A stretch of 7,179 bases of DNA from CAXYVC01 sp964292295. Its GTDB lineage: Bacteria > Acidobacteriota > Holophagae > Holophagales > Holophagaceae. Shown in pieces: positions 1 through 6,003 of this stretch (position 1 is its first letter; each line of letters opens with the position of its first letter). The stretch spans positions 1 through 7,179 of the forward strand of contig CAXYVC010000131.1 of NCBI GenBank assembly GCA_964292295.1, read 5' to 3'. The notes beneath the pieces were generated by a model. That model was not told the DNA's origin. It did not search any database and was given only the letters and a program-made list of their open reading frames with translations. The position numbers were made by a program, and so were the translations under genes.

Positions 1-399
1 GCCCGGGGCCTGCCCCCGATCCACGACGCCACCGGGCTCGGCCTGGCCTTCACCTTCAGCCGCCTGGGCTTTGCCCTGCTGCTCATGGGCTTGGTCGCCC
101 GCCTCGCCCGCCGGGCGCCCGCCTTTGCCGGCGCGGTGGCGCCCCTCGGTCGGCGCTCCCTGGCGGTGTACGTGGGACACCTGCTCCTGCTCTACGGCCT
201 GCCCTGGATCCACGGCGTGGCCCAGGCCCGCTACCGGAGCATGAGCCTCGCGGAGGGCTTCGCGGCCGTGGCGCTGGTGGGCGGTCTGACCTTCGGCGGC
301 GTGGCCGTGATGGATCTGATCCAGCGCCGGGCCGCGCCCCTGAACGCCCTGCTGCGCCTCTCCACCGCCGCCCTCCTGGCCTGGGCCCTGGTGTTCTGA
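1..399 (+). CDS. Polytopic membrane protein, C-terminal part (DUF1624/HGSNAT-like acyltransferase)
   Basis: The reading frame is open from the first base, so the start lies outside the window; 132 codons are visible, ending in TGA. Hydrophobic segments lie at about visible residues 13-34, 55-73, 86-106 and 117-132, so the fragment is nearly all membrane. A motif LGRRSLAVYVGH (residues 49-60) followed by LLLLYG resembles the late 'LGR-SL-xY-xH' segment of bacterial DUF1624 / heparan-alpha-glucosaminide N-acetyltransferase-like proteins, which is also loosely shared with acyltransferase-3 and OpgC-type proteins. Such proteins move acyl groups across or at the inner membrane onto sugars or envelope polymers, but the substrate here cannot be read. 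It ends in a hydrophobic residue with no soluble tail. It converges on the sensor kinase gene with a 7-base gap and no room for a separate terminator. The family assignment is tentative because the N-terminal half is missing; the coding call itself is firm. Confidence 0.7.
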   Translation, partial: ARGLPPIHDATGLGLAFTFSRLGFALLLMGLVARLARRAPAFAGAVAPLGRRSLAVYVGHLLLLYGLPWIHGVAQARYRSMSLAEGFAAVALVGGLTFGGVAVMDLIQRRAAPLNALLRLSTAALLAWALVF

Positions 400-406
400 G
401 CAGGCC

Positions 407-2248
407 TCAGGGGCAGCCCTGGGACCCGCCCGGAGCGGTGGGAGGCTCCTGGATTGGGAAGGACAGCCGGAAGCGCGTCCCCCGGCCCGGGGCCGACGCC
501 ACGTGGATCCTGCCGTGCATGGCGTGCACGATGGAGGCCACCATGGCCAGGCCGAGTCCGGTCCCCTGGCCCCGGGACTTGGTGGTGAAGAAGGGCTCGA
601 AGATCCGGGCCTGCACGTCGGCGGGCATGCCGATGCCCGTGTCCTCCACCTCCAGCTGGACCGCGCCGCCCAGGTTCCGCGTCCGGAGGGTGAAGACGCC
701 GCCTTCCGGCATGGCGTCCCGGGCGTTGAGGGCGAGGTTCACGATGATCTGCTCCAGCTTGGTGCGTTCGCCCCGCAGGGGCGGGAGGGCCTCCTCGAGC
801 GCGACCTGGAGCTGGATCGTCCGCCCCAGGGCACCCCGGAGCAGGCAGGCGGCGTCCCTGACCAGAAGGTTCATGTCGAGGGATTCGAGGGTTTTCGTCT
901 GGGTTCGGCTGTAGGCGAGCAGGGCCTTGAGAATCTCCCCGCACCGCATGGTGGCCCCGCGGGCACGGTCGAGATACGGGCTCAGCTCGGGATGCTCCTC
1001 CAGGACCTCGGAGGCCAGGGAGAGGTTCCCCATGGCCACGGCCAGCTGGTTCTTCGCATCGTGGATGACGCCCGGCGTCATGGCTTCCAGGGCTTCCGTC
1101 CTCTGGAGCTGCTCCAGGTGTTGCTGGAGCTCTTCGAGCCTCACCGTGGTTGCGCGGTCATCCTGGATCGGGGCCTCCGCATCCTGCCGGCTTCCCTGGC
1201 GGAGGGCGCTGGCCTCCTCCGGGTCCCTTCGGTCCCCGCGGCCTTCCGCCCCGGCCAGGCGTGCGAGGGGGCCAAGGTTTTGCCTGCGGAGGCGGCGGTG
1301 GAGGAAAAGCGCCGCCAGGAGCCCTGTGGCGAGGGGCGGAAGCCCCACGGCGGCCCAGGCGCCCCAGCCCCAGGCGAGGTCCGCCTGGAGGGGCAGCACC
1401 TTTGCATGCAGGACGGGGTGGCCGTGGGACGCGAAGCTCCGTTCCGCCAGGGAGGCTTCCGCGGCCGGCGAGGGGGTGAGCAGGTCTTCGGCCAGGGCGG
1501 CGGGGGAGGCCTCCAGGGCCGCCGACCACCGGGGGACCAGCGTGCGGCCCCGGGCGTCCGTGACTTCCAGGGCGCGGAACGCGGGCTCTCCGCTCCAGAG
1601 CTTCCGTGCCATCAGGTTGAGGTTGAGGTCGGCGCCGGCGACGGCGCGCAGGGCTCCCGTCCGGTCCCTCAGCGGGACGAGGAAGGAGTATCCGCAGGTG
1701 CCGGAGGGGAACCGGTAGGCGTCGGGCATCCAGCCCGGCTGCTGGCTTGCGAGGGCAAAGCGGAACCAGGGACGTTCCCGGGGCCGGTAGCTTCCGGCGA
1801 AGCGGTTCCCGGGGGCGGGGGCATAGGTGTCGTGGGAGGCGGTGAAGGATTCGGGTGCTTCGCCGGTCCAGCGGTAGGCGGAGATGGACCAGCCCGTGCG
1901 CGTCCGGTTCAGGAACAGGATTCGTTCGCGCAGGTCATAGAGCATCAGGGAGGTGATGGCCCCCTCCTGGTCCAGGAAGGGGGCGAGGGCCAGCAGGGTT
2001 TTCGGGGTGTCGAAGTCGCCATCCCCTTCCTCCCAGCGGGCCGCCAGGGCCCGGGCGAAGGCCTCGCCCTGGCGGAAGCTGGTTTCGGCAAGGTCCTGGA
2101 AGCGGTCGAGGCTCTGCTCGGCACGCTTTCGGGCCTGGGCCTTCAGGATGGAATGCACCGTCCAGGCGCTGGCCCCCGCCAGGGCCAAGCCCATGCCAAG
2201 GGCCGGGAGGAAGGTGCGTTTCATGGACCAACGGGGAACACGGGGCAT
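407..2248 (-). CDS. Cache-domain transmembrane sensor histidine kinase
   Basis: Numbering uses the ATG at 2248 (613 aa). A signal-anchor helix lies at about 13-36. A periplasmic region of about 37-290 contains a dCache-like stretch: the segment around RPWFRFAL, then GWMPDAY and a GYSFLVPLRD strand ending in VAGADLNLNLM. A second membrane helix lies at about 291-316, followed by a charged linker and a short coiled coil (365-388). The phosphoacceptor motif is GVIHDAKNQL with His396. The ATPase domain has an N box NLALNARDAM (Asn508), G1 DTGIGM (536-541), F box FEPFFTTK (550-557) and G2 GTGLGLA (562-568). All expected kinase residues are present, so it should autophosphorylate and pass phosphate to a REC domain, most plausibly that of the regulator encoded just upstream on the same strand. 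The start is uncertain: a GTG at 2284 and an ATG at 2224 are in frame, and none has a good ribosome binding site. The ligand cannot be inferred. The soluble C-terminal tail after the ATPase domain is short and Pro/Gly-rich. Confidence 0.93.
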   Translation of the reverse strand: MPRVPRWSMKRTFLPALGMGLALAGASAWTVHSILKAQARKRAEQSLDRFQDLAETSFRQGEAFARALAARWEEGDGDFDTPKTLLALAPFLDQEGAITSLMLYDLRERILFLNRTRTGWSISAYRWTGEAPESFTASHDTYAPAPGNRFAGSYRPRERPWFRFALASQQPGWMPDAYRFPSGTCGYSFLVPLRDRTGALRAVAGADLNLNLMARKLWSGEPAFRALEVTDARGRTLVPRWSAALEASPAALAEDLLTPSPAAEASLAERSFASHGHPVLHAKVLPLQADLAWGWGAWAAVGLPPLATGLLAALFLHRRLRRQNLGPLARLAGAEGRGDRRDPEEASALRQGSRQDAEAPIQDDRATTVRLEELQQHLEQLQRTEALEAMTPGVIHDAKNQLAVAMGNLSLASEVLEEHPELSPYLDRARGATMRCGEILKALLAYSRTQTKTLESLDMNLLVRDAACLLRGALGRTIQLQVALEEALPPLRGERTKLEQIIVNLALNARDAMPEGGVFTLRTRNLGGAVQLEVEDTGIGMPADVQARIFEPFFTTKSRGQGTGLGLAMVASIVHAMHGRIHVASAPGRGTRFRLSFPIQEPPTAPGGSQGCP

Positions 2249-2261
2249 GCTTGAACCGGAT

Positions 2262-2280
2262 GCGCCCGCGATGCGGGCGT
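2262..2280. repeat. Inverted repeat near the kinase start
   Basis: Seven perfect base pairs (CGCCCGC at 2263-2269 with GCGGGCG at 2273-2279) close a 3-base loop, GAT, with one further wobble pair at the base. If the kinase starts at ATG 2248 or 2224 this lies in the 5' leader and could hinder ribosome access; if GTG 2284 is used it is simply coding DNA. It is GC-rich, so chance is a real alternative. Confidence 0.4.
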
Positions 2281-2333
2281 GCACCTCGACGGAGGTCGGG
2301 TCTTGGATGGGAAGGGCCGTCCACCGCGCAGCG

Positions 2334-2349
2334 GATGGGTTGACCCATC
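2334..2349. promoter_or_regulatory. Palindromic operator candidate upstream of the kinase
   Basis: GATGGGT and ACCCATC are perfect 7-base arms around a 2-base centre (TG). The spacing is too tight for an RNA hairpin but suits a dimeric DNA-binding protein. It lies 85 bases before the ATG at 2248 on the kinase's upstream side. A copy of GGATGGG also occurs at 2305-2311, exactly 28 bases before the one at 2333-2339. No binding protein family can be named from the motif. Confidence 0.4.
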
Positions 2350-2379
2350 GGGCTGCCTGACAGAAAGAGATTCCAGCGA

Positions 2380-2417
2380 GGGGCGTGCGAATCCCGTGAA
2401 CACGGCTGGGGCGTGCG
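2380..2417. promoter_or_regulatory. Direct repeats flanking a palindrome in the kinase upstream region
   Basis: The 10-mer GGGGCGTGCG occurs at 2380-2389 and again at 2408-2417, a 28-base period. Between the copies sits CCGTGAACACGG (2394-2405), a palindrome of 5-base arms around AA. The repeat-palindrome-repeat layout in noncoding DNA between two - strand signalling genes suggests a protein-binding region controlling the kinase promoter. Its function is inferred only from the symmetry. Confidence 0.4.
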
Positions 2418-2454
2418 GGGGATGCTGTGTTCGTCTTGAAAGATTAGCAGAGAT

Positions 2455-2489
2455 GTTGGGACTTGCGCGGCAAGACCCAGCTCCTTTTT
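2455..2489 (+). terminator. Rho-independent terminator-like hairpin, + orientation
   Basis: Bases 2455-2466 pair with 2470-2481 around a 3-base loop (GCG), giving 12 positions with one A-A mismatch and one G-U wobble. After TCC comes a run of five T (2485-2489) on the + strand, the classic intrinsic terminator layout. Read on the - strand the hairpin begins 24 bases after the response regulator's stop codon but is followed only by a mixed T/C-rich stretch, so it could act weakly there too. No + strand gene lies directly upstream, which makes its orientation odd. Confidence 0.5.
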
Positions 2490-2504
2490 ACAAGGTTGTG
2501 AGAC

Positions 2505-3113
2505 TCAGGAAACGTCCGGGGCCTCCTCCAGGCGCCGTGGGGCCTTCTGTTGGGCGGGGCTGGCCGTCCCGGGCAGCACCAGCGCCGCCAGGGCCTCCTT
2601 CAGGGCGGCCAGGGCGGCGCCGCGGCGCAGCTCCCGGCGCTGGAGCTGCGCCACTTCGGCCTCCAGCGCCTCCAGGCGCGCCCGCTGTTCCCGGGCCTGG
2701 TCGGCGAGCTGCTTGCGGCGCAGGCAGGCGGCGATGCGCACCCGCAGCAGGGCGCGGTCCAGGGGCTTGAACAGGTAGTCGTCGGCGCCGTGCTCGAGGC
2801 ATTCCCGCACGCTGCGGGATTCCTGCAGGGCGGAGAGCATGATGACCGGGAGTTCGGCGGTGGCTTCGCGGCTCCGGAGGGCCTCGAGGGTCTGGAGGCC
2901 GTCCAGGCGGGGCATCATGACGTCCAGCAGCACCACGTGGAAGGCGCCCGCTTCGAGCTTCTCCAGGGCCTCCTGGCCGTCGCCGGCGCTCTCCACGGCC
3001 AGCCCCTCCCGCAGGAGCAGGCGGGTCATGGCCTCGCGGTTGGTCTCGAGGTCGTCCACCACCAGGATGCGGCCCTGGAGGGGGGGACGGGGGAGGGGCA
3101 GGGGTTCGGGCAT
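2505..3113 (-). CDS. Response regulator: REC domain with C-terminal coiled coil, no recognised output domain
   Basis: This 202-aa protein opens with a short Pro-rich lead (PEPLPLPRPP) followed by a complete receiver domain at about 14-132. Key residues are the acidic pair Asp20/Asp21, phosphoacceptor Asp64 in LLDVMMPRLDG, the switch Ser94 in IMLSA, and Lys116 in LFKPLD. From about 133 to 178 the sequence is a charged Leu/Ala heptad-like helix, most likely a coiled coil for dimerisation or partner binding, ending in a disordered tail. No helix-turn-helix, GGDEF, PP2C or ATPase domain follows, so it probably signals by protein contacts. The start at 3113 is chosen because a GGAGGG lies 11 bases upstream and the REC fold begins soon after; longer in-frame starts would overlap the divergent gene. 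The sensor kinase lies downstream on the same strand, about 256 bases away and past a hairpin, so pairing is likely but co-transcription is not certain. Confidence 0.92.
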   Translation of the reverse strand: MPEPLPLPRPPLQGRILVVDDLETNREAMTRLLLREGLAVESAGDGQEALEKLEAGAFHVVLLDVMMPRLDGLQTLEALRSREATAELPVIMLSALQESRSVRECLEHGADDYLFKPLDRALLRVRIAACLRRKQLADQAREQRARLEALEAEVAQLQRRELRRGAALAALKEALAALVLPGTASPAQQKAPRRLEEAPDVS

Positions 3114-3201
3114 GGGGTTCCGAACCCTCCATCGGCCGATGCCAGAATGGGGTGTACTTTCCGCCCCGCCGGGCGGGGGGTCGCCTTCCCGCCGGTGGTT
3201 C
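3114..3201. promoter_or_regulatory. Divergent intergenic region with three compact palindromes
   Basis: These 88 bases must hold the control signals for both the response regulator (-) and the glycosidase-like gene (+). Three symmetric elements are visible. GGGTTC/GAACCC (3115-3127, 1-base centre) overlaps the regulator's ribosome binding site, which reads GGAGGG on the - strand at 3130-3125. CATCGGCCGATG (3130-3141) is a perfect 12-base palindrome. CCCCGCC/GGCGGGG (3164-3178, 1-base centre) lies ahead of the + strand gene. TACTTT at 3155-3160 could be a weak -10 for the + gene, but no fitting -35 is seen. Promoter positions are therefore not assigned. Confidence 0.5.
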
Positions 3202-4476
3202 ATGTTCCGCACGCTTCTGGTCAAGCTCCTGGTGCTCGCGTCGCTCCTCGCCCTGCCCGTGGGCCTCTGGATGCTCCACCGCCGCATGGCGCGGCGCCTG
3301 GTGCCCCAGCCGCGGGGCATCGTGCTGGGGATGTATGCCGGCCGGCCGGACTACGACTACGGGGAGGAGCTGGACCGCATCGCCGCTTCGGGGGCCACCT
3401 GCGTGACCCTGCAGGCCATCTACCGCATGGAGACGGGGCACAGCAACGAGGTGGTGCGCCACCCCACCAGCAGCCCCACGGAGCGCAGCCTGTGCCGCAG
3501 CTTCCGCCAGGCGCGGGAGCGGGGCCTGCGCGTGATGTTCTTCCCCACCATCAACCTGCGGGACGAGGCGGAGAACGCCACCTGGTGGCGGGGCAACATC
3601 GCGCCCTCGGACTGGGACCTCTGGTGGCGCAACTACACGGCCTTCAACGTGCACCTGGCGGCCCTCGCCCAGGAGGGCGGGGTGGAGTGGTACAGCGTGG
3701 GCACGGAGATGGCGAGCACGCACCCCTTCGACGCCCGCTGGCGCGCGCTGATCAAGGAGGTGAAGAAGGTCTTCCACGGCAAGGTCACCTACAGCGTGAA
3801 CTTCGATTCCCACGACAGCTTCACCTTCGGGGACGCGCTGGACGTGATCGGGATCAACACCTACGACCCGATCGCCAAGCACGACACCTACCCGAGCGAC
3901 GCGCAGATCCGGGACGCCTGGTGGTGGATCGTCTACAAGGCGCGCACCCTCCAGGCGCGCTTCCAGCGGCCCGTGATGATCACGGAGGTGGGCTATCCCA
4001 GCGTGGCGCACGCCCATGTCGGCCCCTGGGACTTCCGCACGGACAAGCCGGCGGACCCGGAGCTGCAGGACCACCTGATGAAGGGCGCCCTGAAGGTGCT
4101 GCGCAACTGGGGTGAGGGCGCGGCGGTCTTCTACTACCTGTACGGCGAGAACCTGAAGCAGGGCGTGGTGCCCGGCGGGCCCGGCGACCGCACCTACGCG
4201 CCCTGGGGCAAGCCCGTGGAGGCGACCCTGCGCTGGTACTTCCGCGAGCCCATCTTCGAAGGGCGCATCCCCGTCACGCCGCAGCTGGTGGACGAGGCCC
4301 TGGTGCAGACCCTGGCCAGCTGCATCCGCAAGGACCGGCAGTACGAGGACGCGCCCCTGCCGGCCTGGGTGAAGACCTGGCGGGAGCAGCACCCCGAGCA
4401 TTGGAAGGCGGCCCTGGAGGCCCTGAAGGGCGAGCCCATCCCGGCCCGCAAGATCCCCAAGGGCCAGGAGCGCTGA
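3202..4476 (+). CDS. Membrane-anchored glycoside hydrolase-like protein, clan GH-A (GH113-like TIM barrel)
   Basis: The 424-aa protein starts with one hydrophobic helix (about 9-25) followed by HRRMARR, then a TIM-barrel-like domain to about residue 350 and a charged C-terminal tail. The barrel begins with RGIVLGMYAG (38-47). Strand ends carry VMFFPTINLRDE (111-122), WYSVGTEM with the likely acid/base Glu169, DVIGINTYDP (214-223), and VMITEVGYPS with the likely nucleophile Glu262. Two Glu at the ends of barrel strands 4 and 7 are the retaining clan GH-A arrangement, and GTE in place of the usual NE fits GH113 beta-mannanase-like proteins. The true substrate is unknown. It is Trp/Tyr-rich, as carbohydrate enzymes are. 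There is no lipobox, and the helix looks like an uncleaved anchor. The ATG at 3202 is preceded by GGTGG and opens at the anchor. It is first in a run with the REC-PATAN gene 20 bases downstream. GH-A membership is fairly safe; GH113 is tentative. Confidence 0.88.
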   Translation: MFRTLLVKLLVLASLLALPVGLWMLHRRMARRLVPQPRGIVLGMYAGRPDYDYGEELDRIAASGATCVTLQAIYRMETGHSNEVVRHPTSSPTERSLCRSFRQARERGLRVMFFPTINLRDEAENATWWRGNIAPSDWDLWWRNYTAFNVHLAALAQEGGVEWYSVGTEMASTHPFDARWRALIKEVKKVFHGKVTYSVNFDSHDSFTFGDALDVIGINTYDPIAKHDTYPSDAQIRDAWWWIVYKARTLQARFQRPVMITEVGYPSVAHAHVGPWDFRTDKPADPELQDHLMKGALKVLRNWGEGAAVFYYLYGENLKQGVVPGGPGDRTYAPWGKPVEATLRWYFREPIFEGRIPVTPQLVDEALVQTLASCIRKDRQYEDAPLPAWVKTWREQHPEHWKAALEALKGEPIPARKIPKGQER

Positions 4477-4496
4477 GCTATGCTTCCCCTGCACCC

Positions 4497-5300
4497 ATGA
4501 ACCGCTCCGTCCCGCCCAACCCCTTCGCCTGGAAGCCTCCCGTGGCCGAGGGGCCCCGGAGGACCCTGCTCCTGGTCGAGGATGACCCCGCCACCCTGCG
4601 CCTGTACCTGGCGGGGCTGAAGGGGCTGGTGGGCTGGGAGCTCGTGCCCGCCGCCAACGGCCGCGAGGCCCTGGACTACCTCGAGCACCACGACGTGGAC
4701 GTGGTGGTGACGGACATCCACATGCCCGTGATGGACGGCTACCGCCTCCTGACGCTCATCTACGAACGCTATCCGGCCATCCCCGTGGCGGTGCTCACAT
4801 CCCTGCCCGAGGGGGAGCCCCAGGACAAGGCGAAGCGCCTGGGTGCCCTGCGGGTGCTCTCCAAGCCCGTGCGCCTCTCCCTGCTCATGGAGGAGGTGCG
4901 CAGCATGGCCGACCGTCCCGCGCCGGGCTTCGTGCGGGGGCTCGCCCTGGGCAGCCTGCTCCAGCTCATGGCCTGGGACAAGAAGACCTGCACCCTCACG
5001 GTGCGCTCCGGGGAGCGCGTGGGCCGGGTCTACGTCCAGGAGGGCCGGGTCATCCATGCGGAGGCGGAGGGAGAGGCCGGCCTGCCGGCGGCCTATCGCA
5101 TCCTGTGCTGGGAACGTCCCGTCGTCACCTTCGTGGAGGCCTGCCGCGTGGCCTGCACCATCGAGCTGCCCGTGGAGGAGATCCTTCTGAACACCGCCCT
5201 GATCCTGGACGGGCGGGAGGGGGAGACCCGCGTGATGGACGCCTGGGGGGCCTGGAGCCCGCAGGACCTCCACCCCGGGAAGGGGGAGGGGAAGCCTTGA
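4497..5300 (+). CDS. Response regulator with C-terminal PATAN (DUF4388) domain
   Basis: This 267-aa protein has a Pro-rich lead of about 20 residues, then a receiver domain (about 22-138). The receiver has acidic residues Glu28/Asp29/Asp30, phosphoacceptor Asp73 in VTDIHMPVMDG, switch Thr101 and Lys123 in LSKPV, so it should be phosphorylatable. From about 145 to 215 comes a PATAN/DUF4388-like domain: LGSLLQLMAWDKKTCTLTV, then GRVYVQEGRVIHAEAEGEAG and AAYRILCWERPVVTFV, followed by a helical end. PATAN domains are protein-interaction modules in signalling proteins (PatA-type in cyanobacteria; also common in Deltaproteobacteria and Acidobacteriota), so the output is probably protein contact and not DNA binding. 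No kinase adjoins it on this strand. There is no Shine-Dalgarno before the ATG; being 20 bases after the previous stop, it may be translated by reinitiation. Its stop overlaps the next gene's TTG start, so the two are likely co-translated. The Cys residues at 165, 204, 216 and 220 form no clear metal site. Confidence 0.93.
   Translation: MNRSVPPNPFAWKPPVAEGPRRTLLLVEDDPATLRLYLAGLKGLVGWELVPAANGREALDYLEHHDVDVVVTDIHMPVMDGYRLLTLIYERYPAIPVAVLTSLPEGEPQDKAKRLGALRVLSKPVRLSLLMEEVRSMADRPAPGFVRGLALGSLLQLMAWDKKTCTLTVRSGERVGRVYVQEGRVIHAEAEGEAGLPAAYRILCWERPVVTFVEACRVACTIELPVEEILLNTALILDGREGETRVMDAWGAWSPQDLHPGKGEGKP
5285..5300 (+). promoter_or_regulatory. Strong ribosome binding site and stop/start overlap (TTGA)
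   Basis: GGAGGGG (5285-5291) lies 5 bases before TTG at 5297 and is the best Shine-Dalgarno in the window. TTG at 5297-5299 shares bases with the TGA (5298-5300) ending the REC-PATAN gene. The next in-frame start candidates lie inside the catalytic motif or later, so the TTG is fixed by the need to encode the first strand RILLVRHGE. Confidence 0.85.
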
Positions 5301-5941
5301 GAATCCTGCTGGTGCGCCACGGAGAGACCGCCTGGAACGTGGAGGGGCGCCACCAGGGCCGCACCTACGACATCCCCCTCTCGGAGGTCGGCTTGGCCCA
5401 GGCCCGGGCCCTGGCCGCGCGCCTGCAGGGGCCCGAGGTGGCCCGGGCCGTGGCCTCGCCCCTGTTGCGCGCCCGCCAGACGGCGGAAATCCTCCTGGGG
5501 CCCAGGGCGGTGCGGCTGGCCCTGGATCCCGATCTCATGGAGATCGGCCACGGCGCTTGGGAGGGCCTGCTGGCCTCGGAGATCCGCGCGCGGGACCCGG
5601 AGGCCCTCCGGGCCTGGCGGGAGACGCCCCACCTCGCCTGCCCGCCGGGGGGAGAATCCTTCCAGGTCGTCCAGGCGCGCGCCTGGGGGGGCCTGGCGAG
5701 GGCCACCGAAGGGCTCGGTCCGGAGGAGGTCCTCCTGCTGGTGAGCCATGACGGGGTGAACCGCGCCCTGCTGTGCCGGGTGCTGGGCCTGCCCCTGGCC
5801 CGGGTCTGGTCCTTCCGCCAAGCCCCCACCGGCCTGAGCCTGCTGGAGGGCCCCGACCTGGAGCGCCTGGAACTGCTGCGCCTGAACGACGCCACCCACC
5901 TGAACCCCCTGTTCGGGGAGGTGGTCCACCGCCGTCTTTGA
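5297..5941 (+). CDS. Histidine phosphatase superfamily enzyme, possibly metal-independent phosphoserine phosphatase
   Basis: The 214-aa protein has all catalytic features of the dPGM/acid phosphatase branch: LLVRHGETAWN with Arg7 and nucleophile His8, SPLLRARQTAE with Arg58, MEIGHGAWEG with Glu82, and VSHDGVNRALL with His151. Its length is usual for small phosphatases of the family, not for the roughly 250-aa glycolytic mutases. His85, just after Glu82, and the C-terminal LRLNDATHL...EVVHRRL with His211 resemble my recollection of the Hydrogenobacter phosphoserine phosphatase PspA, where a His at this place and the C-terminal tail matter for phosphoserine. Alpha-ribazole phosphatase (CobC) usually has Phe there, but CobC or a broad phosphatase remains possible. 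It is presumably cytosolic, with no signal peptide. It starts at TTG overlapping the upstream REC-PATAN stop and precedes a DUF1015 gene after 81 bases. Superfamily: near certain. Substrate: inference. Confidence 0.93.
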   Translation: MRILLVRHGETAWNVEGRHQGRTYDIPLSEVGLAQARALAARLQGPEVARAVASPLLRARQTAEILLGPRAVRLALDPDLMEIGHGAWEGLLASEIRARDPEALRAWRETPHLACPPGGESFQVVQARAWGGLARATEGLGPEEVLLLVSHDGVNRALLCRVLGLPLARVWSFRQAPTGLSLLEGPDLERLELLRLNDATHLNPLFGEVVHRRL

Positions 5942-5950
5942 CGATCTGCT

Positions 5951-5981
5951 CCCCCGCCTTCCTTTTCCCTTGCGTCGGGGG
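5951..5981 (+). terminator. Weak hairpin after the phosphatase gene
   Basis: CCCCCG (5951-5956) can pair with CGGGGG (5976-5981) across a 19-base pyrimidine-rich loop, 10 bases after the phosphatase stop. No T-run follows (ACAATAAGG), so intrinsic termination is doubtful; readthrough into the DUF1015 gene is just as likely. Confidence 0.2.
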
Positions 5982-6003
5982 ACAATAAGGTCAACCGCCA
6001 CCC

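Noticed and set aside
503..2254. A 583-codon open frame on the + strand, opposite the sensor kinase
   Set aside because: It is Gly/Pro/Arg/Gln-rich with no recognisable domain, lies wholly antisense to a kinase with all catalytic motifs, and is expected from GC-rich codon bias.
2340..2368. TTGACC as a + strand -35 box for a small RNA
   Set aside because: At 17 or 18 bases downstream only GAAAGA/AAAGAG is found, a poor -10, and the TTGACC is fully explained as the centre of the palindrome at 2334-2349.
2376..2397. A tRNA T-arm-like stretch (GTGCGAATCCCG), suggesting a tRNA or att remnant
   Set aside because: No matching stem of proper length, no anticodon arm or acceptor stem, and no CCA end nearby; there is also no integrase or duplicated end in the window.
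2488..4494. A 668-codon open frame on the - strand covering the glycosidase and overlapping the response regulator
   Set aside because: Its composition is His/Val/Gly/Arg/Pro-rich and low in complexity, and it conflicts with two well-supported genes in other frames.
5297..5941. Annotation as glycolytic phosphoglycerate mutase (gpmA)
   Set aside because: At 214 aa it is shorter than the mutases and has the compact EIGHGAWEG phosphatase-type motif.
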